DNA of 64,000 nucleotides from Bacteroidales bacterium UBA4295 (GTDB taxonomy: Bacteria; Bacteroidota; Bacteroidia; Bacteroidales; Paludibacteraceae): contig DGVB01000037.1 in assembly GCA_002395805.1 (NCBI GenBank), forward strand, positions 97,239 through 161,238, read 5' to 3'. A program made the translations under genes and the position numbers. The notes below the pieces were generated by a model that was not told the origin of the DNA, searched no databases, and saw only the letters and a list, made by a program, of their open reading frames with translations. Below are positions 40,392 through 48,406 of this stretch, one piece after another. Positions within the stretch are counted from its first letter, which is position 1. Each line of letters starts with the position of its first letter.

Positions 40392-42469
40392 AGAATATTA
40401 TTAATCGTGCCCTTGCGGCTAAGAAAAAGATGATTTTTTCGCTCATGCTTGCGATAGCAGCCGGCGTGTGGACATTGAGTAATGCCATGTGTATGGGACC
40501 CCTTTCGGATGCCATGGACCAACCATATACCACTGTCAGTGGTACCATTCAGGCGTTGCCCCTTCCCTGTGAACCGGGCGAAGATTGCCCAACCTGTTTG
40601 ACGGAGGCTATCGTTACAAACGACAAGACCTATTATTTGACTACTGAAAATCAGCAAGTAGCCGATTTCCTTGAGCAGATACAAACCTCTCCCGTCCCTG
40701 CAATCTATCTTCTGCCATTAAAAGCAACAGCATCCGGCACTCCTTATCAAATCGGCAGTTTCGATTATCTTTTAATCAGCAGCCTCAATGAACTTTCTGT
40801 TGAGTATTTCTCAGACCAACAAGAGAACAAACTCCCGTCCCTCTGCGACGAGTGGAATGTGCTACATGAGCCGTTTTCTTGTGTCGGAATTTATTGCAGA
40901 CTGCAAACATTAATATATCGCTTAACAACGGATACTCTCATCCAAGATGTGAACTATGTCAAGTTGATGGAACAAGAAGGACCCTATACGCATTATAAAG
41001 GAGCAATGCGTGAAGGAACCAATAGAGACATCTATTATGTGCCGGCGAACAGCACGCATGAATATCTTTTATATGCTTTTAACGCACAAGAAGGTGATCA
41101 ACTGAACAATGTGTGGCTTGGAGGAAATCCGGAAGACTACCCCTACGGCTGGACGATGACTGTTGAGGCGATCCAGGAAACCAGCCCAAGAACATTCGTT
41201 TTGAGCACAGGCTTTATCACCACGGAAGAGGGTGTCGAGAACTATCCGTTATATACAACGTGGATAGAAGGTGTCGGTTCTCCGGAAGAGCCATGTGGAC
41301 TAGATTGCCCGCCGCCTTGCGCGGCTGATGGAGGCGTTTACACACTCCTCTGCGCCTACAAAAACGGCGAGCAAGTCTATTCATCTTCTAAATCAGAACG
41401 GTATGGCTGCGAATTTAACGGTATCCCTTCAACAAAACCATACTCCCTTTGCGACACATGGAATGTAATGGAAGTGGGTCTGGTTACATCGCCTGAGGAG
41501 ATTTACCATACAGTAACCCAGCGTTTGACAAAGGACACTATTATCGCATACCCCAGTTATTATAACTTTACACCTTATGCGCGATTGGAAGAAAACGGCA
41601 AATACAAAGGTGCTATGCGGGAAGAAGGATATGGTAAAATTTATTATATTCCGGCAGGCAGCACACATGAATATTTGCTCTATAACTTCAATGCTAAAGT
41701 GGGGGATAGATTGACTAATCTTTGGTTTGGCGGCCCTGCGAAGGAGTATCCGAATGGTTTAAACGCTACCATCACAGAAATATCAAACACCAGCCCCAGA
41801 GTCTTTACTCTTGCAGCGGAATTGGTCCATGCAGAAAGCGATGCCATAGATACAGTTCTTGTCTTTTGGACAGAAGGAGTCGGAATGGAAACAGGTCCTG
41901 TAGGGATGGATTGTTTTTATTGTGCATGCAGTTGCGGGCAGTTAGTCCTCTGCGCCTACAAAAACGGCGAGCAAGTCTATGTGTCTGACATGGGCGAACA
42001 ATATGGTTGTGTATATAATTATGATCCATATGCTCCCTCCGACACTATTCCGCTGTTCTCCTATACCGGCGACGACCCGGGTTCTTCGACTGTCGATCCC
42101 GTGGATCCGAACCAAGTGGTGGTGACGTTGCAGGGCGATCAACTGACCATTCATGAGAATATGGGTGTAGATATCACCTATTCGTTGAATCATGAAGCCC
42201 CGGCTCAAATGCCTTCGCAACACAAAGCACTACAGTCCAACACATTCCGCGATGAAGTGACGATACAAATCACAGAGTCGGGTGAGTATCTGCTGCAACT
42301 GACGAATCCGTCATGGGGATATAACATCTTTGGCAGGTTTAACTATATACCGCAAGGAATAATAAGCGTTCATTCCTCCTCTGCTCCGCAAAAAGTGCTG
42401 CAGAACGGACAAATGATCATCCTCCGCGGAGAGAAGACTTATACCGTAACGGGACAAGAAGTGAGATAA
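40388..42469 (+). CDS. secreted protein with two 200-residue tandem repeats and T9SS-like C-terminus
   Basis: 693 residues. An N-terminal membrane or signal segment (MIFSLMLAIAAGVWTLSNAM) leads to a Cys-containing region (CEPGEDCPTCLTEAIV). Then come two homologous modules of about 200 residues, each starting LCDxWNV (40841, 41447), containing KYKGAMRE, THEYLLY and FNA, and ending LCAYKNGEQVY. The closing 35 nt of the two modules are identical at an exact 600-nt offset (41346-41380, 41946-41980). A beta domain follows and the end is KVLQNGQMIILRGEKTYTVT, the shared terminal motif. Function unknown. Confidence 0.75.
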   Translation: MKNIINRALAAKKKMIFSLMLAIAAGVWTLSNAMCMGPLSDAMDQPYTTVSGTIQALPLPCEPGEDCPTCLTEAIVTNDKTYYLTTENQQVADFLEQIQTSPVPAIYLLPLKATASGTPYQIGSFDYLLISSLNELSVEYFSDQQENKLPSLCDEWNVLHEPFSCVGIYCRLQTLIYRLTTDTLIQDVNYVKLMEQEGPYTHYKGAMREGTNRDIYYVPANSTHEYLLYAFNAQEGDQLNNVWLGGNPEDYPYGWTMTVEAIQETSPRTFVLSTGFITTEEGVENYPLYTTWIEGVGSPEEPCGLDCPPPCAADGGVYTLLCAYKNGEQVYSSSKSERYGCEFNGIPSTKPYSLCDTWNVMEVGLVTSPEEIYHTVTQRLTKDTIIAYPSYYNFTPYARLEENGKYKGAMREEGYGKIYYIPAGSTHEYLLYNFNAKVGDRLTNLWFGGPAKEYPNGLNATITEISNTSPRVFTLAAELVHAESDAIDTVLVFWTEGVGMETGPVGMDCFYCACSCGQLVLCAYKNGEQVYVSDMGEQYGCVYNYDPYAPSDTIPLFSYTGDDPGSSTVDPVDPNQVVVTLQGDQLTIHENMGVDITYSLNHEAPAQMPSQHKALQSNTFRDEVTIQITESGEYLLQLTNPSWGYNIFGRFNYIPQGIISVHSSSAPQKVLQNGQMIILRGEKTYTVTGQEVR

Positions 42470-42474
42470 GAAAG

Positions 42475-42525
42475 CGGAATACTATTCCGTAGCAAAAGAC
42501 AAAGTCAAGCGGGATAGCATCCCGC
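42475..42525. repeat. two adjacent related hairpins
   Basis: CGGAAT-ACT-ATTCCG (42475-42489) and GCGGGAT-AGC-ATCCCGC (42509-42525) share the same design (GCGGRAT-NNN-ATYCCG). They look like REP-type palindromes after the stop codon. Confidence 0.6.
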
Positions 42526-42544
42526 GTAACGACCAAGAAAGAAG

Positions 42545-42574
42545 AGCGGTGAGGGAGACTTCACCGCTTTTTTT
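42545..42574 (+). terminator. intrinsic terminator of the 39183-42469 operon
   Basis: AGCGGTGA (42545-42552) pairs with TCACCGCT (42561-42568), followed by seven T. Confidence 0.85.
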
Positions 42575-42608
42575 GTCAGTATATATAAGGAGATGATACC
42601 GAAAATAT

Positions 42609-42671
42609 CGCACTTATCTCGCACTAACGACGTACTTATCACGCACTTATCACGCACTTATCACGCACTAA
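42609..42671. repeat. 11-bp tandem repeat, six units
   Basis: Units begin at 42609, 42620, 42631, 42642, 42653 and 42664 (consensus CGCACTTATCA; the second unit is most diverged). They are directly adjacent with no spacers, so not CRISPR. This is a possible replication- or regulator-binding iteron-like array, or simple repeat expansion. Confidence 0.8.
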
Positions 42672-42692
42672 TTTTTAGTATCTAACACGTTA

Positions 42693-42717
42693 GTATTATA
42701 TACTATGTATATAATAC
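42693..42717. repeat. AT-rich hairpin, related to 26990-27010
   Basis: GTATTATATAC-TAT-GTATATAATAC: perfect 11-bp stem, 3-nt loop. Confidence 0.65.
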
Positions 42718-42778
42718 CGAATGAATGTGTTTTAGGGCGTTTTTTTGTTGTACCTTCGGACATCTGCCTTTTTGTATT

Positions 42779-42843
42779 TTGTTCTCGGTCGGCTTAGGCT
42801 CCCCGCCTGCCTTCCCTTTCGAAGCCAAAAGTCAATTGGCTTC
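42779..42843. ncRNA. structured intergenic repeat, copy 2
   Basis: Matches 1581-1646 but is one T shorter. The hairpin GAAGCCAA-AAGTCAA-TTGGCTTC (42821-42843) keeps the outer GAAG/CTTC and the loop AAGTCAA of copy 1 while the inner four pairs change together. A degenerate promoter-like TACCTTCG (42751-42758) lies 20 nt upstream. Of the rest of the gap 42470-43109, 42850-43050 shows a short palindrome near 43010-43030 (TAGAATA/TATTCTA) and no gene. Confidence 0.5.
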
Positions 42844-43052
42844 TTCACCAGCCCGTAGCTACGTTCTTAGCCGCAAGGGCACGATTATTTCGCGTCCTGC
42901 AGACCATACGCAACATTGAGCGATAATTTTAGCAGGGCTGCTCCCTTTGTTGTATGGCTGATCATAGCCTCTATATGCAAGCATCCAAGTCTATGTTCAT
43001 CCCTCCAACATAGAATAAATTATTCTATTTGCTAAAATTTCTCGCTCAAAAA

Positions 43053-43084
43053 TTTGCGTATGTGCAATTTTTGTTGTACCTTTG
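43053..43084 (+). promoter_or_regulatory. promoter of the 43110 lipoprotein
   Basis: TTTG (43053-43056), 20-nt spacer, TACCTTTG (43077-43084). Confidence 0.78.
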
Positions 43085-43109
43085 TAGCCGATTTTAAATT
43101 AGGTGTAAT

Positions 43110-43616
43110 ATGAGAGTAAAAGAACACATATTGGCTATCGCGGTATTCGTACTTGGCTTCGCGGCTTGCACAAATGAGAATCCGCCTGAGGGAGGTGCAC
43201 CCGTCGACCCGCGCGACGCTTTTGTCGGAGTATATGACTACACTTCTAACGGGAATATAGAATTCACGTCCACCGGTGTGAAGCCGATGTCTATTCCTCT
43301 CAACAAAGAAGGAAGTTTCTCGATTGCCAAAGAAGCGGAAGACAACAAAGTAGCCATCGTAGGCGCTATTCTCGGCGAGAAAGATTCCATTCATGCCATA
43401 GTAACCGGCAACCAGCTGATGTTGGAGCAGGGTTCTACCAATTATACCGAAGGCGATTTGAGCATCCAGATGATGCTGTCGTACGACAAAGCTACGCTGA
43501 CCGACAACCAACTCGTCTGGGATGCCGACATATTGGGTGTAGCCTCCTATTCCGGTATCTCGGTCAACTGCACGGGGCACCTTTCCGTGATTGCCATCAA
43601 ACAAGGGACAAATTGA
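43110..43616 (+). CDS. lipoprotein of unknown function
   Basis: 168 residues. Signal peptide ending in a lipobox (VLGFAAC, Cys21), then TNENPPEGG, a flexible negatively charged lead typical of surface-exported Bacteroidota lipoproteins. The mature part is a predicted small beta-sandwich (FVGVYDYTSNGNIEFTS, HAIVTGNQLMLEQGS). No family recognised. It lies 22 nt upstream of ddl and may share its transcript. The protein at 63403 has a similar mature start (KNEQNPPEVGG). Confidence 0.7.
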   Translation: MRVKEHILAIAVFVLGFAACTNENPPEGGAPVDPRDAFVGVYDYTSNGNIEFTSTGVKPMSIPLNKEGSFSIAKEAEDNKVAIVGAILGEKDSIHAIVTGNQLMLEQGSTNYTEGDLSIQMMLSYDKATLTDNQLVWDADILGVASYSGISVNCTGHLSVIAIKQGTN

Positions 43617-43638
43617 CAAAGTACAAAGACCAAATAAA

Positions 43639-44649
43639 ATGAAACGCAATATAGCAATTATCGCCGGAGGAGATAGCAGCGAGCACGACGTGTCGCTGCG
43701 CTCGGCAGCCGGTTTGTACTCCTTCATGGACAAGGAGCGCTATGACATCACCATCGTCGTCTTTGACGGCAAAAACTGGCACACCGAGGCCGGCGAACCT
43801 ATCGACAAGAATGATTTTTCTTTTACGCGCGGGGGCGTGAAGCACACCTTCGATTTCGCGTATATCACCATCCACGGCACACCGGGAGAAAACGGCATTC
43901 TGCAGGGATATCTGGACATGATCGGACTCCCGTACAGCTGTTGCGGTGTGCTCGCCGCGGCGCTGACGTTCAATAAATACGCCTGCAACCACTACCTCTC
44001 CTATTTCGGATTCCATATCGCCAACAGCCTTATGCTCCGCGCCGGACAGAAATGGCCGAACGCACAGAAGATAGCCGACACCTTGGGCTTGCCCTGTTTC
44101 ATCAAATCGAACATAGGCGGTTCGTCCTTCGGTTGCACCAAAGTGAAGACCGTCGAGGATGTCTATCCCGCTATTGAACGGGCGTTCCGGGAAGGAGACG
44201 AAGTGATCTGCGAATCTTTCATGCAAGGCACGGAAGTGACCTGCGGCGTCTATAAGACCAAAGAGAAAGCGGTTGCTTTCCCGATCACCGAAGTGGTGAC
44301 GCATAACGAGTTCTTCGACTACGACGCCAAATACAAAGGGCAGGTGGACGAGATCACCCCGGCACGCATCCCTGATGCCGTACGCGACAAGATACAAGCC
44401 GAGACGCTTCGTCTCTACGACATCATCGGGGCGCAAGGGATCATTCGTGTGGATTGGATTATCACAAAGAAGCCTACCCCGACCCTCCCTGAAGGGAAGG
44501 GGAACGATCTCAACGACGTCCAACTCAATCTTCTTGAGGTGAACACCACGCCGGGTATGACCGCTACATCCTTCATCCCGCAGCAAGTGCGCGCAGCAGG
44601 ACTCGACATCAAAGACGTACTCACAGATATTATTGAAAACAAATTATGA
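43639..44649 (+). CDS. ddl: D-alanine--D-alanine ligase
   Basis: Start at 43639 (MKRNIAIIAGGDSSEHDVSL). 336 residues with the ATP-grasp fold: SSEHDVSLRSA, ITIHGTPGENGILQGYLD, FIKSNIGGSSFGCTKV, EVTCGVYK, RVDWII and LEVNTTPGMT. It makes D-Ala-D-Ala for peptidoglycan. Between the metal-site strands, where most Ddl proteins have a short turn, sits an insert of about 15 residues (KKPTPTLPEGKGNDLND) encoded by a GC-rich palindromic repeat (44473-44505). It overlaps the next gene by ATGA. Confidence 0.95.
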   Translation: MKRNIAIIAGGDSSEHDVSLRSAAGLYSFMDKERYDITIVVFDGKNWHTEAGEPIDKNDFSFTRGGVKHTFDFAYITIHGTPGENGILQGYLDMIGLPYSCCGVLAAALTFNKYACNHYLSYFGFHIANSLMLRAGQKWPNAQKIADTLGLPCFIKSNIGGSSFGCTKVKTVEDVYPAIERAFREGDEVICESFMQGTEVTCGVYKTKEKAVAFPITEVVTHNEFFDYDAKYKGQVDEITPARIPDAVRDKIQAETLRLYDIIGAQGIIRVDWIITKKPTPTLPEGKGNDLNDVQLNLLEVNTTPGMTATSFIPQQVRAAGLDIKDVLTDIIENKL

Positions 44650-45614
44650 TTGACATCAACAAAGCCATAGCATCCCTCAACTGGCAGAAAGAGCCGCGGG
44701 GTCTGTACGAACCGATTGAATACGCCCTCGCATCGGGCGGCAAGCGTTTGCGCCCTACCCTCGCCCTGACGGCGGCTGAACTGATCGTCAACGGCGGACT
44801 CATCAACGGCGATGCGATTGAGCAGACACTCCCGGCTGCGCTGGCGCTCGAGGTATTCCATAACTTCACGCTACTGCATGACGATGTGATGGACCATGCT
44901 GACGTGCGCCGCGGGAAAGAGACCGTACATGTCAAATGGAACGAGAACACGGCAATCCTCTCCGGAGACCAGATGCTCATCGAGGCATACAAACTGCTGT
45001 CGGATGTGCCGGTGGACAAATTGCCCAAAGTGCTCAAATGGTTCAACGAAATGGCTACCGGCATCTGCGAGGGACAGCAACTCGACGTGGATTTCGAGCA
45101 TATGAGCCAGCCCTCCATTGACGACTACATGCATATGATTGAGCTCAAGACTTCTGTGCTGCTGGCGAACGCCATGCGCATCGGCGGCTACATCGCCGGC
45201 GCCAATGAGAGCCAACAGGAGGCGCTATATCAATACGGCCTGCATATCGGTCTTGCGTTCCAGATCCAGGACGATATTCTGGATGTCTATGGCGACCCGA
45301 AGACTTTCGGTAAAGCCGTCGGTGGAGATATTTGCTGCAATAAAAAGACCATCCTTCTCCTCACGGCCTTGGAGACCGCAGATCCGGAGAGCAAAGCAGA
45401 ACTGCTGCAATGGCTCATGGCGAAAGATTGCAACGAAGAGAAGATAGCTGCCGTAACAGAGATATACAATCGTCTCGGCGTGCGCGCTTCCTGCGAGACC
45501 GTTATGGAGGAACATACCTCTCTCGCGCTCGCGCAACTCGACCGTCTGCCGCAGAATGATGCTACCGAGCGACTGCGAGAATTAGCCGAAAAGTTAGCAA
45601 CACGTAAATCGTAA
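44646..45614 (+). CDS. polyprenyl (farnesyl/geranylgeranyl-type) diphosphate synthase
   Basis: 322-residue isoprenyl synthase with the first Asp-rich motif LLHDDVMDHADVRRG, the second FQIQDDILDVYGD, the GGKRLRP substrate loop and LKTSVLLANAM. It condenses IPP with allylic diphosphates; product length is not predictable with confidence. It is coupled to ddl by a 4-nt overlap, fitting a supply role for undecaprenyl carrier or quinone synthesis. The 3' end runs into AAATCGTAAATCGT simple repeats (45601-45632). Confidence 0.9.
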   Translation: MIDINKAIASLNWQKEPRGLYEPIEYALASGGKRLRPTLALTAAELIVNGGLINGDAIEQTLPAALALEVFHNFTLLHDDVMDHADVRRGKETVHVKWNENTAILSGDQMLIEAYKLLSDVPVDKLPKVLKWFNEMATGICEGQQLDVDFEHMSQPSIDDYMHMIELKTSVLLANAMRIGGYIAGANESQQEALYQYGLHIGLAFQIQDDILDVYGDPKTFGKAVGGDICCNKKTILLLTALETADPESKAELLQWLMAKDCNEEKIAAVTEIYNRLGVRASCETVMEEHTSLALAQLDRLPQNDATERLRELAEKLATRKS

Positions 45615-45638
45615 ATCGTCAAATCGTAAATAAACAAC

Positions 45639-46406
45639 ATGCCTTATCGTCGACTACCCAACACAGATCTGGCTCGCCTGCATGCCTTGCAAAACGCTAT
45701 CCAGCGTGCGCAAACTGCCGACTATACCGAGCAAGTCATTCCGTACAAAGTGCTGAGCGAGGCACAGCGTTTTCTGGTGTCCTTTGAGAACGTAGTGATG
45801 CAATCCAAAGACAACTACAAGACCTCTGTCAATGCCAATAAGCAATACCGCCATATTGTGCAAAACGCCCGGATGTATATCTCCCATTTCATCCAGGTGC
45901 TCAACCTCTCTGTGATTCGCGGAGAGATTAAGAAAGAGCAGAAACTGTTGTATGGTCTTGACCCGCATCAGCACGTAGTGCCGGATCTCTCTACCGAAGA
46001 GTATCTGCTCGAATGGGGACAGAAAATCATTGAGGGTGAGCAGAAACGAATGGCAAACGGCGGATTCCCGATCTACAATCCCGCCATCAACAAAGTAAAA
46101 GTACACTATGATATCTTCTGCGAACACCAGCGCCAGCACACCTTCCATGTGCAGAATAGCGAGCGCGTGCATGGAGACCTGGAGCCGCTGCGCGCGCAGG
46201 CAGACGAGATCATTCTCAATATATGGAATCTCGTAGAGGATTTCTACAAGGACCAGCTGCCCTATGCCAAGATGATGAAATGCCAGCTGTACGGCGTCAT
46301 CTATTATTACCGCAAGGGCGAAAGAAAACTCTCAGCCGAGAGCGACCGAGAGCTTAAACGAATACAAGATAGCCAGCCGACTATCCAATGGTCAACTGAG
46401 GAGTGA
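45639..46406 (+). CDS. conserved Bacteroidota protein of unknown function
   Basis: 255 residues, predicted mostly helical, soluble, no signal peptide. Features: MPYRRLPNTDLARLHALQNA, an aromatic/charged central part (GGFPIYNPAINKVKVHYDIF) and YYYRKGERKLSAESDRELKR near the end. It looks like a widespread Bacteroidales hypothetical family, but I cannot name a domain. Its 3' end overlaps the convergent cyclo-ligase gene by 26 nt. Confidence 0.75.
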   Translation: MPYRRLPNTDLARLHALQNAIQRAQTADYTEQVIPYKVLSEAQRFLVSFENVVMQSKDNYKTSVNANKQYRHIVQNARMYISHFIQVLNLSVIRGEIKKEQKLLYGLDPHQHVVPDLSTEEYLLEWGQKIIEGEQKRMANGGFPIYNPAINKVKVHYDIFCEHQRQHTFHVQNSERVHGDLEPLRAQADEIILNIWNLVEDFYKDQLPYAKMMKCQLYGVIYYYRKGERKLSAESDRELKRIQDSQPTIQWSTEE

Positions 46407-46983
46407 CCACGCGATCCATCTTAGGTTCACGAATCATATGAGGGATTTCGTGCTTCTTAAGTTGGAAGGAATAGCAGACACCTACCTTCTTGGCATGAAG
46501 ATGCCGCGACAGGAACTTGTCATAATATCCTCCTCCACGGCCGATACGGTGACGATGATGGTCAAACACGACGCCCGGAACAAGAATCAAATCGATAGCA
46601 CCCTTATAGGTCGCAGTCTGAGGTTCCGGCACACCAAAGTGGCCCTTGCGCATCATATCCTCGCCGTCATACGGACGAACCTCCATCGAGTGACGATGGG
46701 TTACAGGCAATAGAAATAATTTTTCACCCGCATACTTGGTGAGCAACGGACGAAGGTCCACCTCATTATGTATCGGATAGTAGAGAAGCACCGTTTTGGC
46801 CTCGCGGAAAGCAGACATCTGCTCCAACTGGGCAATAATCATAGCCGATTGTTCCGCCACCTCTTCGGGAGTCATCATACGACGCTGCTGCTCTACGACA
46901 GCACGAAGCGCCCCCTGCTCGCGACGAATACGAAACCAGGGGAACCACATTTTGAAATCATGGATTTGAGCTTCAAATAACAT
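46381..46983 (-). CDS. 5-formyltetrahydrofolate cyclo-ligase
   Basis: 200 residues: ATP-dependent conversion of 5-formyl-THF to 5,10-methenyl-THF. Family motifs: LLYYPIHNEVDLRPLL, MRKGHFGVPEPQ, LILVPGVVFDHHRHRIGRGG and YYDKFLSRH. The promoter (47015-47046) has its -33 box inside the divergent gene's first codons. Tail-to-tail overlap with the 45639 gene may produce complementary mRNA ends. Confidence 0.92.
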   Translation of the reverse strand: MLFEAQIHDFKMWFPWFRIRREQGALRAVVEQQRRMMTPEEVAEQSAMIIAQLEQMSAFREAKTVLLYYPIHNEVDLRPLLTKYAGEKLFLLPVTHRHSMEVRPYDGEDMMRKGHFGVPEPQTATYKGAIDLILVPGVVFDHHRHRIGRGGGYYDKFLSRHLHAKKVGVCYSFQLKKHEIPHMIREPKMDRVVTPQLTIG

Positions 46984-47000
46984 AGGACTATTTAGATTTT

Positions 47001-47008
47001 TACCTTTG
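47001..47008 (+). promoter_or_regulatory. -7 element of the 47038 gene
   Basis: TACCTTTG, 30 nt before the ATG. No TTTG/CTTG is present 20 nt upstream, so it is weaker than the other promoters in the window. It forms a palindrome with the opposite-strand -7 at 47015-47022 (ACCTTTGCGACCGCAAAGGT). Confidence 0.5.
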
Positions 47009-47014
47009 CGACCG

Positions 47015-47046
47015 CAAAGGTACTAAAAAAAAACGAAATGCGCAAA
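47015..47046 (-). promoter_or_regulatory. promoter of the formyl-THF cyclo-ligase gene
   Basis: Minus strand: TTTG (plus 47043-47046), 20-nt spacer, TACCTTTG (plus 47015-47022). The -33 box is codons 2-3 of the divergent gene (ATG CGC AAA). Confidence 0.7.
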
Positions 47047-48375
47047 TTTTTTAACATATTTATAGGAATACTCCTTATTTTTCTGACTTCATGCGACAGC
47101 GCTAACAATACACAAACGCTATCTTCTGTAGCCAAGTTATCGGGTTTCGCGTTCGCTAAGGTGGACTCGATGCCGGGGCTGGCTGCCGCCGTATTCACGG
47201 TAGACGAGCGTTTGGATACCGGCTTGGTTTGGAATAAGGACTCTATCCTATACGGCACCAAATTGAATCATGTGGTACCGCGCTTCAGTTTCGCAGCCAC
47301 TCCGGGAGCAGCGGTTCTTTCTTTTCCGGATACTACGGTTGCCTTAACCGGTTACGATACGCTGGATTTTACCAAACGCCCCATCTACCTGACTATCCGT
47401 TCTGCCGACCGCTCTACAACCAAGGTCTATGAGATTCGGCCTACCGTACATCAGGTGGATCCGGATCTCTTCACATGGGATCGTCTCACTGAAGCCGTTT
47501 ATCCGGAGGACGACAGCGAGCAAAAGGTGGTGGAACTGAACAACCAATTCATTATGATCACCTCCAATGGTTTTGATCTGGAGGCGTATTCGTCTGCTGA
47601 TGGCGCTTCTTGGACCGATTTTGGAGACCCGATCGGATTGCCTGCCGGCACACGAGTGCGACAAATCATTAGCGACGGCTACACACTCTATTACGGCCAG
47701 GACAACAAAATATACACCTCCCCTGACGGAATCACATGGAATGCCCACACCGTATCGAAAAACGTAGTGACCATGGTCATGTATTGGAATAAACTCGTCT
47801 GGGTCCTCACCGGCACAGAGAATAACTACAAACTGGAGATATGGGAGGACGAGAACCTGCGGCCGAGCGGTCTAAACCCTGTTGGAGAATTCCCCGTCAG
47901 CGATTTTGCTGCCGTCTGTTTCAAGAGCGCCAGCGAACGCCAGAGGGCAATGGTGATCGGCGGATTCGCCGAGAACGGACGGTCGCTCAATACAAGGTGG
48001 AATTTTGAATACTCCGCTCATCCCCAACCGAATGGTACATACCGGATGGAGGAATTCTCAATAGACAGACCGGCATTTAAATCACTTACCGGAGTCTCTG
48101 TCGTGGAATACGACGAAGCGCTGATGATGTTCGGAGGCGTGGATGACAACATGCAATATTTCGGACGGGATATATACATCTCCTATAACGAAGGTATGAG
48201 TTGGGAGAAAGCCGATTCTACCAAAAACAGCCTGCCGGAGGTTTACCAGGCACGCCAGAAACAAACAGCTATCGTTCGCGGCGAATATGTCTACCTATTC
48301 GGAGGACAAGATGCCGCCAAGACCTATAGCGATGTCTATCGCGGCCGGCTCAACTCCATCAACTGGAATAAATAG
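47038..48375 (+). CDS. DUF6242-type lipoprotein with beta-propeller-like repeats
   Basis: 445 residues. Lipobox LIFLTSC, a cadherin/Ig-like N-terminal part (residues 30-150, PIYLTIRSADRSTTKVYEIR), then kelch-like blades (SSADGASWTDFGDPIGL, TSPDGITWNAHTVSKN, AMVIGGFAENGRSLN, VYLFGGQDAAKTYSDVYRG). The pattern matches a Bacteroidales lipoprotein family annotated DUF6242. It is outer-membrane attached and its function is unknown. Confidence 0.8.
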   Translation: MRKFFNIFIGILLIFLTSCDSANNTQTLSSVAKLSGFAFAKVDSMPGLAAAVFTVDERLDTGLVWNKDSILYGTKLNHVVPRFSFAATPGAAVLSFPDTTVALTGYDTLDFTKRPIYLTIRSADRSTTKVYEIRPTVHQVDPDLFTWDRLTEAVYPEDDSEQKVVELNNQFIMITSNGFDLEAYSSADGASWTDFGDPIGLPAGTRVRQIISDGYTLYYGQDNKIYTSPDGITWNAHTVSKNVVTMVMYWNKLVWVLTGTENNYKLEIWEDENLRPSGLNPVGEFPVSDFAAVCFKSASERQRAMVIGGFAENGRSLNTRWNFEYSAHPQPNGTYRMEEFSIDRPAFKSLTGVSVVEYDEALMMFGGVDDNMQYFGRDIYISYNEGMSWEKADSTKNSLPEVYQARQKQTAIVRGEYVYLFGGQDAAKTYSDVYRGRLNSINWNK

Positions 48376-48406
48376 CAACTGATTAACAAACTAAAATATA
48401 CACATT

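Noticed and set aside
42609-42671. CRISPR array
   Set aside because: Units are 11 bp and directly adjacent without spacers; no cas genes in the window.
42725-42919. Plus-strand 64-codon ORF over repeat copy 2
   Set aside because: Same reasoning; no ribosome-binding site and no similarity to any recognisable protein.
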